Assembly (NCBI GenBank): GCA_019421345.1 | Contig: JAHZFL010000008.1 | Location: 37,743-101,742 of the forward strand | Length of the DNA stretch: 64,000 nt | Source of the DNA: Roseburia sp. | GTDB taxonomy: Bacteria > Bacillota > Clostridia > Lachnospirales > Lachnospiraceae | Reading direction: 5' to 3' | Shown: piece by piece, positions 24,269 through 33,393 of the stretch | How the letters are laid out: the number at the start of each line of letters is the position of its first letter | How positions within the stretch are numbered: the stretch's first letter is position 1 | Position numbers and translations under genes: made by a program | Notes under the pieces: generated by a model | What the model was told of the DNA's origin: nothing | Databases searched by the model: none | What the model saw: the letters and a program-made list of their open reading frames with translations, nothing else

Positions 24269-27200
24269 TATCTCACGAATCTTCTGAATAAATGTTTCTG
24301 CAATCCGATACAGGCGGGCGGTCTGTACCTGATAGGTCTCATCACTGCCCTCGTCTGTCCGCTCTGTTTTTGCTTCCTCAAGTCCCGATAAGCGGTTCAA
24401 ATCTAATTCCTGACTATATGCGCAGCGCACATCCACCTGCTCCTCTGCATCAAAGCTCTCCGAGAGCTTTCCTGTAAGCTGCTCGAGCAGCTCCTTTGTA
24501 TCCGCATTGTCGGTTGCGATAAGTCCGGTCATTCCATTTTCTTTTGCATGGAAAACCGCTGCAAGCTTTCCGCGAAGCGCACTCTCCATTGTAATATCCA
24601 CAACGCCTTTTTTCTCTACGCCGCGGACAATTTTAAGAGATACACTCACGACACCGTCCCCCGTCATGACCGGCACGGAATACTGCTCATCCTTCAGCAG
24701 CGCATTTCCGATAGAAAGCTGTGTCGATAATAAACGCATTTCTGTTATATCTACGCTTGTCACATCGTCACTCTCCAGCATACTGCGCATCACGTTTTCT
24801 GCCAGAACACCAAGCCTCTCCTGTGCCTCCGCCATTGCCTCCGGCGCAGAAATCGCTTCTTTGAATGCGTCGAGCACTGCCTGCTTCATATCCTCTATAT
24901 CATCGGCTGTGACGTCCTCATCCGCATCCTTCGTCCCTTTTCCAAAAAGCTGACGGAACATTCCGTTGCGGTCTTTAAGCATGGCCTCCATTGCCAGCAC
25001 ATGAGACATTGTGTTTGGCAGATCGTATTTCTCCAACACAGCGTAAATATCCTCTGTCACTTTCGCGCTCTGGGAAAGCCTTGCCAACTGCTCCTTCGCA
25101 TACGCTGCGTCGAGCACCGCATCATCCGCATCCGCCCCTGCCTGCTGCAGCGCATCCTTAAGCTCCTCCGGCGTAAGCTCCTCCCATCCCGTCTGCTTTT
25201 CCCCAAGCTTCTTTAATCTGCCCGGCGTAAGCGTATCCATAACATCCTTCAGACAATTTTTCTGATATGCGGTCTCCATCTGCTGCGTAATAGAATTGTA
25301 AGCGTAACCGCCGCTCTCCTTTGCACCAAACTCATCGTCTACCGTGTAATCCATCTTTCCACTGTGGCGCGCATTCCGCACTGCCATCATCAGATTGCGC
25401 ATCGTAATGTCTGTTCCCTGATGAAGCAATGCCCCAATGACTGCACCGTCCGTCTGCTCCACCTGATGAATCAGACGGTAGGTACCGATATAGGAGTCAC
25501 GCTCCTCCTTGCTGATCGCATGATCCTGCTCCAGCTTCCACAAAAACTCACTGAACTTGCGCTCGTCCTCCGTACCGATTTCTGCTGAGATTTCCTCTGC
25601 CGCCCGATTGACACTCTCAAAATCCATATCCAGCGGATTGATCCCCCGCCGTATCATCTCTATGACCGTCGCCGGTTTCAAATTACGGAACATCCGCTGT
25701 ACTTCCTCATCTACCGCCTTAATCTGCGCAACATTCTCCGGTGTAATAGGAAGCTCATTATAGCCTAAGATACGAACAGCCCTGCGGTTCGCCTCCGTTG
25801 TGTCAAGTCCGATATCCGCTAAAATATCATCAACATTGCGGAATGCCTTTTGGATGGAATCTCCCAGATCGGCACGCGGCGCCGTCATCAGCGTCTCATA
25901 GCTTTCATTGGCACGCCGGAAGGTCTCGGCAAGCTCCTGTGCGCTTGTATGTACCTCCGACAACGGCGCTGCGGCAATTTCCCTCATACCAAGCACATAT
26001 GCCGGAGCGCTCTTTAATCCGTTGACTGTTTCGGACGTCTCACGCAAAACCTCTACGTTCTTACCGGATGCCTCAACACCCTGTCCGCGGAGCAGATTCT
26101 CATAATAAGCGTTCTCCTCCGCCTTTAATTCCTCCACAAGCTGCGCCAGTGGCTGCGTATCAATCTGAATCCCTTTCTTTAACAGGGCATAGTTTGCCTC
26201 TGCCGTCATCGCAAGGCGAATCTCCTCAAGCTGCCTTCTTGCAGTAACAAGCGCCAGTCCTTCCTCTGTATAGCCTTCCTCTCCGCGGGCGGACATCGCA
26301 TACGATAAATTCTCAATCGTAAGGTCCATCCCGTGGTCGATCAGATAGCTTAAATCTGCATCTGTAGCGTTCTGCACCGTCTCATAAGCCTGATCTGCCC
26401 GATCCTTTAAGCTATAGCCCGAAATGAGCAGCGCATCCTGCGGCCGCCCGCCCTCTGCAACTGCGGTCACAATTCCCTCGACCAGACTCTGCTCCTCCAC
26501 CGGGAACGTAAGCTTTCTAAGCGAGTCTGCATAGCTTAAATTTTCCTCAGTCAAAGGGATCTCATTGTCCAGCATCCACTTACTTTCTGCCAGAGTGCCC
26601 TCATTTACCTCAAGTCCCGCCTGACGGATCACGCGCTCAACCTGCTCCTGCATCGCTCCCAACTCTGTGTTCTGCGCCGGCTGCTGCCGATAGCCCGCAG
26701 TGCTGTATTCCGCCTTATACAAATTCTCGATCGTCGGCGCGAGCTGATTATCGAGCAAATACTTAACCGCTCCGTCCTGCGGGGTCTTTAATGTTCCCGC
26801 AATCCTGCATGCCTCTATGGCATCCTTTTGATTTTCCTCTGTGTACGGAAGGTCATTCTCTCTTAGCGCGCGCTCGATCTGCATCGCAACCCCGGCATTC
26901 CCCGCAATCTCCTCAATCTGCTCTTTACTGAGATCGTCCCCAAATACCGAAATATCCACACCTGCCTTAGCAAGCTGCGCTTTGATCTTATCCGTCTCCG
27001 TCACAATCGTGTTGGAGGCTGTCTCGTCTAACGAAAAGCCTTCCTCCTGCATCCTCGCATAATCCTCCGCCGAGGTGGTATTGGAAAGGACAACCATCTG
27101 ATCCTTGCGCTTTGCCGCATCAAGCGTGCTGCCCTGCTCATAGCGTTCTGCCGCGGTCTTTTTCTCCTCGGACTGCGGCTTTAAATAGGTCGCGTCCTTC

Positions 27201-27361
27201 ACATTCACCGATTTTCCGTATTCCTCATGCTCCGTTTTCTCCGGTGCAAAAGCGCCCTTGCCGATCAGCGCCTCCTGAAACAGAAGATTTTCGGCATTCT
27301 CCGGTCCGATATTCTTATTCAGTGCATCTACCATATTTGCATTCTGCTGCTCTACTCTCAT
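24263..27361 (-). CDS. Large helical-repeat protein, possibly DUF6240/flagellar hook-length type
   Basis: A 1032-residue acidic, mostly helical protein without signal peptide or membrane segment. A motif of the form (N/G)-x-(L/I)-P/D-(L/I/Y)-T-x-E-N-L recurs at least six times (ENDLPYTEENQ, NEIPLTEENLSYA, GMDLTIENLSYAM, NELPITPENVAQI, GTDITMRNLMMAV). The C-terminal 150 residues (VVDITMESALRGKLAAVFHAKENGMTGL) loosely resemble the FliK C-domain. Proteins of this build in Lachnospiraceae are annotated DUF6240. GGGAG lies 7 nt before the ATG. Function is inferred only weakly, from that resemblance. Confidence 0.6.
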   Translation of the reverse strand: MRVEQQNANMVDALNKNIGPENAENLLFQEALIGKGAFAPEKTEHEEYGKSVNVKDATYLKPQSEEKKTAAERYEQGSTLDAAKRKDQMVVLSNTTSAEDYARMQEEGFSLDETASNTIVTETDKIKAQLAKAGVDISVFGDDLSKEQIEEIAGNAGVAMQIERALRENDLPYTEENQKDAIEACRIAGTLKTPQDGAVKYLLDNQLAPTIENLYKAEYSTAGYRQQPAQNTELGAMQEQVERVIRQAGLEVNEGTLAESKWMLDNEIPLTEENLSYADSLRKLTFPVEEQSLVEGIVTAVAEGGRPQDALLISGYSLKDRADQAYETVQNATDADLSYLIDHGMDLTIENLSYAMSARGEEGYTEEGLALVTARRQLEEIRLAMTAEANYALLKKGIQIDTQPLAQLVEELKAEENAYYENLLRGQGVEASGKNVEVLRETSETVNGLKSAPAYVLGMREIAAAPLSEVHTSAQELAETFRRANESYETLMTAPRADLGDSIQKAFRNVDDILADIGLDTTEANRRAVRILGYNELPITPENVAQIKAVDEEVQRMFRNLKPATVIEMIRRGINPLDMDFESVNRAAEEISAEIGTEDERKFSEFLWKLEQDHAISKEERDSYIGTYRLIHQVEQTDGAVIGALLHQGTDITMRNLMMAVRNARHSGKMDYTVDDEFGAKESGGYAYNSITQQMETAYQKNCLKDVMDTLTPGRLKKLGEKQTGWEELTPEELKDALQQAGADADDAVLDAAYAKEQLARLSQSAKVTEDIYAVLEKYDLPNTMSHVLAMEAMLKDRNGMFRQLFGKGTKDADEDVTADDIEDMKQAVLDAFKEAISAPEAMAEAQERLGVLAENVMRSMLESDDVTSVDITEMRLLSTQLSIGNALLKDEQYSVPVMTGDGVVSVSLKIVRGVEKKGVVDITMESALRGKLAAVFHAKENGMTGLIATDNADTKELLEQLTGKLSESFDAEEQVDVRCAYSQELDLNRLSGLEEAKTERTDEGSDETYQVQTARLYRIAETFIQKIREIL

Positions 27362-27399
27362 TTGTATTCTCCCGAATCACCTTGAATTTTATAAACAAC

Positions 27400-27459
27400 G
27401 AGTGACACGCTTCGCGAGCCACTCTTATGTCAACAAAATGGCGCATGCTATGCGCCATT
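27400..27459 (-). terminator. Tandem hairpins downstream of glgB
   Basis: AATGGCGCAT (27437-27446) pairs perfectly with ATGCGCCATT (27450-27459), followed on the minus strand by TTTGTT. A second, imperfect stem lies at 27400-27424 (GAGTG ends). They likely end the glgB transcript. Confidence 0.65.
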
Positions 27460-27545
27460 CATAGCTGATATATATATCGGTAACACCAGCTTAATTATTA
27501 AGTTTTATATACCGGCTTTTCTGCCCGTAGCATACAGATACCCGA

Positions 27546-29444
27546 TCAAAACCGAAATACGGCAATTCCGTAAGGAGACAACGGATAACGAATCGAAAAC
27601 GGTCTTTGGTCACACGGCTTTTTCTCCGCCAAAAAGTTCTCCTTCTTCGTTTTGCCCGTACCTCCGAAGGCTGCGGCATCGCTGTCTAACAACAGACGGT
27701 AGCTCCCCTTCTTCGGCACACCGACCCGATAATCCTCCCGTTCCATCGGCGTAAAATTAATCACAAACAACAGGTTGTTTTTTCCATCCCTGCTCTTTCT
27801 GATAAAGCTGTAAATGCTTCTCTCCGCGTCATTTGCATTGATCCACTCAAAACCGCCCCAGCTACTGTCAAGCTCATACAGCGCGCGGTTTTTACGGTAA
27901 AGCCCAAGCAGCGCCTTTACCCAGCTTTGCATATGTAAATGCTCCGCATGCTCAAGCAGATACCAGTCAAGCTCGCGCTCCTCGCTCCACTCTCTAAGCT
28001 GTGCAAATTCCTGCCCCATAAAGAGCAGCTTTTTCCCCGGATGCCCAATCATAAAGGCATAGCCTGCCATAAGATTCCGAAACTTATCAATTCCAAGCCC
28101 CGGCATTTTGTTGAGCATGGAGCATTTCAAATGCACAACCTCGTCATGCGAGAGCACCAAAATATATTTTTCACTCTCATTATAGGTCATTGCAAAGGTC
28201 ATCCTGTGGTGATTATCCTTGCGAAAATAAGGGTCAAGCTTCATATAATCCAAAAAATCGTGCATCCAGCCCATATTCCATTTATAGCTGAAATTAAGAC
28301 CGCCATTTTCCACCGCTCCCGTGACCTGCGGCCATGCCGTTGATTCCTCGGCAATCATGACCGCCCCCGGATTTCTTCCAAGAATCAGCGTATTCAGATG
28401 CTTAAAAAACTCGATCGCCTCAAGGTTTTTGTTCTCTCCGTACTGATTTGGCACCCACTGCCCTTCCTGCTTTCCATAATCAAGGTAGAGCATGGATGCC
28501 ACCGCGTCGACGCGCAGACCGTCCACATGATAGTGCTCCACCCAAAGCAGTGCGCTGCCGATCAAAAAATTCTTGACCTCATTTCTGCCGTAATCAAATA
28601 TCTTCGTTCCCCAATCGGGATGCTCCCCCTTCCGCGGATCTGCATACTCATACAGACAGGTGCCGTCAAACTCTGCCAGCCCATGGGCGTCGCGCGGAAA
28701 ATGTGCGGGAACCCAATCTAAGATCACTCCCAGCTCGTGTCTGTGGCACTCATTGACAAAATAGGCAAAGTCCTCCGGCGTTCCGTAGCGGGAGGTCGGC
28801 GCATAATAGCCGGTTACCTGATACCCCCATGAGCCGTCATACGGATATTCCGCAATTCCCATCAGCTCAATATGCGTATACCCCATATCGACAACATACG
28901 GGATCAAGGCTTCTGCCAGCTCCCGATAGCTATAAAAGCCGTCGTCCTCCCTGCCCGGATGGCGCATCCATGAACCGGGGTGCACCTCATAGATCGCCAT
29001 TGGCTCGGCATAAATATCCTTGATACGCGCCCGGTGCGTCATCCATTTGTCGTCCGTCCATCGGAAGTGCTCAATATCCGCCACTGCGGATGCTGTCCCC
29101 GGACGAAGCTCTGCATAATTCGCATAAGGGTCCGCCTTATACAGGCGTTCTCCCTGCTTTGTCTCAATGACATACTTATAGAGCTCTCCCTCCGATACCC
29201 CCGGTATAAAAAGCTCGAAAATCCCCATCGTCTCCGGCGTCAGACATATCATCTCATGTGCATGTTCATCCCACTGATTAAATGTTCCGATCACCCATAC
29301 GCGGCTTGCATTCGGCGCCCACAGTGTAAAGCATACCCCGTCTGCTCCATCCTGCTGCCGCGGATGCGCTCCCAGCTTGCGATAGATTTCATAATGCGTC
29401 GCCTGCCCGAACAAATAACGATCCAGTTCAGAAAAATTTGCCAT
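27546..29444 (-). CDS. glgB: 1,4-alpha-glucan branching enzyme
   Basis: Adds alpha-1,6 branches to glycogen in the cytoplasm. The N-terminal CBM48 region (VCFTLWAPNASRVWVIGTFNQWDEHAHEM, about 35-65) precedes the GH13 barrel. GH13 regions are visible: DWVPAHFPRDAHGL (region I), GLRVDAVASMLYLDYG with the nucleophile Asp (region II), AVMIAEESTAWP with the acid Glu (region III) and LVLSHDEVVH (region IV). The 632 residues match the short, clostridial GlgB. No other glycogen genes lie nearby. Confidence 0.95.
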   Translation of the reverse strand: MANFSELDRYLFGQATHYEIYRKLGAHPRQQDGADGVCFTLWAPNASRVWVIGTFNQWDEHAHEMICLTPETMGIFELFIPGVSEGELYKYVIETKQGERLYKADPYANYAELRPGTASAVADIEHFRWTDDKWMTHRARIKDIYAEPMAIYEVHPGSWMRHPGREDDGFYSYRELAEALIPYVVDMGYTHIELMGIAEYPYDGSWGYQVTGYYAPTSRYGTPEDFAYFVNECHRHELGVILDWVPAHFPRDAHGLAEFDGTCLYEYADPRKGEHPDWGTKIFDYGRNEVKNFLIGSALLWVEHYHVDGLRVDAVASMLYLDYGKQEGQWVPNQYGENKNLEAIEFFKHLNTLILGRNPGAVMIAEESTAWPQVTGAVENGGLNFSYKWNMGWMHDFLDYMKLDPYFRKDNHHRMTFAMTYNESEKYILVLSHDEVVHLKCSMLNKMPGLGIDKFRNLMAGYAFMIGHPGKKLLFMGQEFAQLREWSEERELDWYLLEHAEHLHMQSWVKALLGLYRKNRALYELDSSWGGFEWINANDAERSIYSFIRKSRDGKNNLLFVINFTPMEREDYRVGVPKKGSYRLLLDSDAAAFGGTGKTKKENFLAEKKPCDQRPFSIRYPLSPYGIAVFRF

Positions 29445-29464
29445 ACCCCATACCTCTTTCTGAT

Positions 29465-32017
29465 TTAAAATTCAAAATCCTTCTCGCGGAGAATCACATA
29501 ATCATCCTCGTCATATCTGTGCGAAGCGATAATGCTGAACGCCTTTTTTAAGCCGCCGCGCTCTGCGCGCGCAACTGCCGTATCCACAATCTCCTTGACC
29601 TCGCTTAACGTTGTTGCCTCATCCAGCTTTTGGATATTGCTGATGCAGTTATAAAGCGCCAGAACACCCATCTCATCGATCGTGTAACCCAGATCATGTG
29701 CGTACGACTTTCCAAACGCAACCAGCTCGTCACTTGTGAAGATCGGAATATTGATCTTTTCGGAAAATCTTGCCGCAAACCCGGCATCCTTACTAAGCGC
29801 TTTTCGGATTCCCTTGCCCGTATCCTCAACGATCACGAAGACACCGCTTTGATCTGCCCCCAGCAGCACGCCTAACTGCTGCGCCGTTTCCTTTGAAAGT
29901 CCGCCTGCTTTTTCAATGATCAGGCATCCCCCCGCTACCTTCTGTAAAAGCGCCCGGACATTTTTCTGATTTAGAACGGAAGCCTCGATCTTGCCGATCC
30001 GTCCGTTCGGCTTTCCTGTTTCCTTCTGCAGCGCCTTGATCATACTCGTTGCCAGAACCGTCTTACCGCTGCCCTGTCCGCCCTGAATGATCATATTTCC
30101 GGTCGACGCACCCCCGCCTGCCCGAAGTCGCGCCGCTGCTCCCGTGAGCGCCTGACAGATCTGCTGCTCCATGCCGCTGATCGGCAGGAAGTAAGTAAAG
30201 AGCTCCCTCTGCTCCTTAGAAAGCTTTTGAATCACGCGGGTCTTTTCATCCTCCGGCAGCTCTACCTGCGGAACAGTCTCCTCGCGCGGCCGCTCAAACG
30301 TCTTTAGACGCTTCGTCTCCGCAGACAGTCTCACCGTCTCGCGTACGTCCTCCTTGGCAACTGCAAAAAGCCGCTCCTCCATGTCAACGGCTGCTCCGCT
30401 GTCCGGTTCTCTAACCGTCTGCTCCTCCTGTCCGAACAGCTCCTTGGAAAGTACAGCCGCAACGTCAATTTCCGGCAGCTTTGCATCCTCTGCCAAAGGG
30501 TTCTCCTGCTGCTCATCTTCAAGCGCTTCAAGCGCCTCAATTCCATAGCCCCCCTCCGGGCTGCTGTCACTGCCGAATAATCCCTCCGTCTCATGGGCTG
30601 CTGCCGGCATATCCTCCAATGTATCCTCTCTCCGATCGGCGCCCGCCGCCGCGAGCTGCTCGTCAATCTGTGCATTCTCGTCCGAAAGTCTGTCAATCTC
30701 CTGCTGCAGAAGCTGATTCATATTCGCAACCATCTCCGCCGCACGGTCCTCCTCCAGAGGCTTGCCGCCGAGATACTCCTCATCCAACAAATCCTTCGGT
30801 GTAAAGCCGGAATCCAGCTTCGGAATAATGTCGGCAAGACGCCCCATAATATCCCCTGCCTCCTGGAGCGCCCTTGCCTTTGCAGACTCCAGCTTTCGCT
30901 GCTGCGCCTCCTGCAATGCCGTCTCGGCTGCACGCCTCGTCTTTTCCCACTCTGCGAGCACCTCGTCAATATTGATCTGCCCGGTGATCTGCGACTCGAT
31001 GTGCCTGTGATTCGGCACATACAGGCTCATCTGCCCGTCCCTGTCCTCTGCCAGAAGTTCTTTAAAGTTTGTCTTTAGGGAGTCGTCGATTTCTGCATCC
31101 GTCTCAATATGCGGCAGCTCCGCCGTCTGCTCCTTTAAAACCGTCTCCTCCTTAGGAAGCTGCAGATATGGAATATCCTCGACCAATTTCTTAATGTTAT
31201 CCATGCCGTCCTGCACTGTCTCTTTTTCGGTCGCCTCCATGATCTGCTGCATACTCTTTTGCAGCTCCTCCTGCAGGTTCTGTGTATTAAACCGCTCAGG
31301 ATTTAGCTTTACCTTTGGAATCTGAACAGTCTCCCTGATGATCTCTCCCGATTCCAGCGCATCATCCGGCGTCACCTCGACAATTCCTTCCTTCTTCTGA
31401 CGGAAACGGCGGTACTTCTCCTCCTGCTGGCTTGTCAGCGGCTGGTAGAGCATCTTAAGCTCCAGCGCATGCTCCACATAAGGGCCGTCTCCAAACCATA
31501 GGATCAGCTCGTCGCACGCCTCAATGCACTTCTCACTCATGCCCGCCTTATGGTACAGACACGCAAGCTCAAACGCCCACTCCTCCAGATATTCCTGCTC
31601 CTTAAGCTCCTCAAGGATCGCAATCAGCGCCTTAACGTCCGCTCCCTGCGCCCGGCTGATCTCATAGCGCAGCACATACTTTAGGTTGTCGTGAGGTGCG
31701 ATCTCCACAAATTCGTCATAATATTCCTTTGCCTCTGAATAATTGCCCATTTTGACAGCAACCTCAGCCAGACGGTAGATGATCATACGCCCGATCGGCG
31801 AGCGGTCGTACGCCATAAGAAGAATATCGCGGCTCTCCTCATAGCGCTCCACCTTTTCATAAATCTCCCCCGCCTTTATCAACGCGTTGACATTCTTGAT
31901 CTTATTCCAGTTTATCGTATCTGCAAGCTCCGCAGCCGCCTCATAATTGTGCTCCGCAGCCAGAGATTTTATCTGATCCAGCTTTAATTTATATTCGTAT
32001 TTATCCAACTGTGCCAC
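29465..32017 (-). CDS. TPR protein with C-terminal P-loop ATPase domain
   Basis: Residues about 1-210 are TPR-like helical repeats (NYEAAAELADTINW, ALIKAGEIYEKVERYEESRDILLMAYDRSP, YSEAKEYYDEFVEIAP). A long, acidic, probably disordered middle of about 380 residues follows. Residues about 620-850 form an AAA-like domain with Walker A MIIQGGQGSGKTVLATSM and a likely Walker B GCLIIEKAGGL. There is no membrane segment. It is a Lachnospiraceae-type protein I cannot assign to a pathway. It sits 20 nt upstream of glgB and is likely co-transcribed. Confidence 0.65.
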   Translation of the reverse strand: MAQLDKYEYKLKLDQIKSLAAEHNYEAAAELADTINWNKIKNVNALIKAGEIYEKVERYEESRDILLMAYDRSPIGRMIIYRLAEVAVKMGNYSEAKEYYDEFVEIAPHDNLKYVLRYEISRAQGADVKALIAILEELKEQEYLEEWAFELACLYHKAGMSEKCIEACDELILWFGDGPYVEHALELKMLYQPLTSQQEEKYRRFRQKKEGIVEVTPDDALESGEIIRETVQIPKVKLNPERFNTQNLQEELQKSMQQIMEATEKETVQDGMDNIKKLVEDIPYLQLPKEETVLKEQTAELPHIETDAEIDDSLKTNFKELLAEDRDGQMSLYVPNHRHIESQITGQINIDEVLAEWEKTRRAAETALQEAQQRKLESAKARALQEAGDIMGRLADIIPKLDSGFTPKDLLDEEYLGGKPLEEDRAAEMVANMNQLLQQEIDRLSDENAQIDEQLAAAGADRREDTLEDMPAAAHETEGLFGSDSSPEGGYGIEALEALEDEQQENPLAEDAKLPEIDVAAVLSKELFGQEEQTVREPDSGAAVDMEERLFAVAKEDVRETVRLSAETKRLKTFERPREETVPQVELPEDEKTRVIQKLSKEQRELFTYFLPISGMEQQICQALTGAAARLRAGGGASTGNMIIQGGQGSGKTVLATSMIKALQKETGKPNGRIGKIEASVLNQKNVRALLQKVAGGCLIIEKAGGLSKETAQQLGVLLGADQSGVFVIVEDTGKGIRKALSKDAGFAARFSEKINIPIFTSDELVAFGKSYAHDLGYTIDEMGVLALYNCISNIQKLDEATTLSEVKEIVDTAVARAERGGLKKAFSIIASHRYDEDDYVILREKDFEF

Positions 32018-32256
32018 CTCAAAATGCGCAAATTTATCTCTTTTTCTTTAATTTTTAGTTTATCATACGCCCTCCCTGATGTCAAAAATTATCGTGGCGG
32101 AAGGATTACATATTTCATGCCGTGATAAAAACAAAAAAGGAAGAAGCCAAAAAACCTTTTAGAGATTGATTTTTAGGCTTGTTTTGGGTCATCACTTCGG
32201 CTATCATAATTACAAAGCAAAGCTTGGGATGATTCCGATGGAAGGAGGCCGCCGAC

Positions 32257-33072
32257 ATGTTTATTGTGGGATACAGATTACTCAATTTAAGAAATAACTT
32301 AGGAACTAACCCTACTGATCTGCATATTGTAGATGTCATGCTGGAAAATATCAATGAAATTGATAAGCTATCCATTGAGACTATGGCGGAGCTTTGCAAC
32401 ATATCTAAATCGAAAATCTCTAAGTTTGTCAAAAAGATCGGTTTTGATGATTATAAAGAATTTAAAGACTTTGCGCGGAATGAAAAAAGACGTTCGGGCT
32501 ATCTTGGGTACGAAGATAAGGTGATGATGTGGCGATATATTGAAAAAGAAGGCTGGGAAGCATACTTAAAAATCCTCAAGGATGATCTTGCCTGCTTTTC
32601 AGACACAATCGATAAGGGTATTCTCAAGCAACTGGCAAAAGCCATCTATGACCACAGTAACGTTCTGGCTTTCGGAAGTGTCTATTCCCAGAATATTGCC
32701 TTAGATTTTATGTATCGACTGGCAGACGAAGGGAAATATATCAGAACCTACACCTATGACACCATGCAGGAGGAATATCTGCGAAATACAAGTGAGAATA
32801 CACTTGTTATCATCTTTTCCAACTCAGGGCAATATTTGTATGGGGACGGGCTGCGTCTGAACGACCATTTTAAGACATACTTAAAGAAAACGAAAGCTGA
32901 ATTGGCACTGATCACTTCCAACAAGGATGCCGCAAACAACTCCATGGTCCGCTATCCAATTTTATACAGCTTTTCATCCAATGTACAAAGTCATATGCTG
33001 ATCGAACGATTCGTAATGGAGATGATCATTCTCGAATATAAAAAAATAGCACAAAAGCCGGGGAAAGGATAG
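32257..33072 (+). CDS. RpiR/MurR-family sugar-phosphate-responsive regulator
   Basis: The N-terminal helix-turn-helix (IETMAELCNISKSKISKFVKKIGFDDYKEFKDFAR, about 40-75) and C-terminal SIS domain (ALAFGSVYSQNIALDFMYRL, LVIIFSNSGQYL, about 125-255) define the family; SIS ligands are usually phosphosugars. GGAGG precedes the ATG by 9 nt. It lies upstream of the fucosidase-PTS genes in the same direction but separated by 321 nt with its own promoter region, so it is the likely regulator of that operon. Confidence 0.88.
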   Translation: MFIVGYRLLNLRNNLGTNPTDLHIVDVMLENINEIDKLSIETMAELCNISKSKISKFVKKIGFDDYKEFKDFARNEKRRSGYLGYEDKVMMWRYIEKEGWEAYLKILKDDLACFSDTIDKGILKQLAKAIYDHSNVLAFGSVYSQNIALDFMYRLADEGKYIRTYTYDTMQEEYLRNTSENTLVIIFSNSGQYLYGDGLRLNDHFKTYLKKTKAELALITSNKDAANNSMVRYPILYSFSSNVQSHMLIERFVMEMIILEYKKIAQKPGKG

Positions 33073-33393
33073 ACCACGCCTCTTTTCTGCCCCCGGTCAT
33101 CCTGCTGCAAAAATACGCTTGTCTGCGCCGGAACATAACTCTGCAAAGCAGCACTTCAAAAATCTTACTGCATCAGAAAAACTTCAAATCCCAATAAAAA
33201 TCTCATTTCACCCAAAAAATCCAAAAAATCGATACAATTATATATACATTGCACAAAAACAAACTTGCAATCATGTGAAAAATGTAAAATAAGTTTCCAG
33301 TTCGTAAAATTTCCAAGATATGAGAAGCAAAAAAATTATAATATAGACAATTGTTATGCATAGCAAAAAATCAGTAGGAAGGATGTACACAAC
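33073..33393 (+). promoter_or_regulatory. Intergenic control region of the fucosidase operon
   Basis: This AT-rich 321-nt stretch holds no gene. A TATAAT lies at about 33338-33343 without a good -35, as in activated or repressed promoters. Upstream of it are direct repeats GTAAAATAAGTTTCC (33284-33298) and GTAAAATTTCC (33304-33314), candidate sites for the adjacent RpiR regulator. AGGAAGG at about 33377 is the ribosome site of the fucosidase. No catabolite-repression (cre) consensus was seen. Confidence 0.4.

Noticed and set aside
32018..32256. AT-rich 239-nt gap before the RpiR gene as a riboswitch
   Set aside because: Only a loose AAGCC/GGCTT hairpin is visible, and no known aptamer core.
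33073..33393. Catabolite-repression (cre) site at the fucosidase promoter
   Set aside because: No stretch matches the CcpA consensus well enough.
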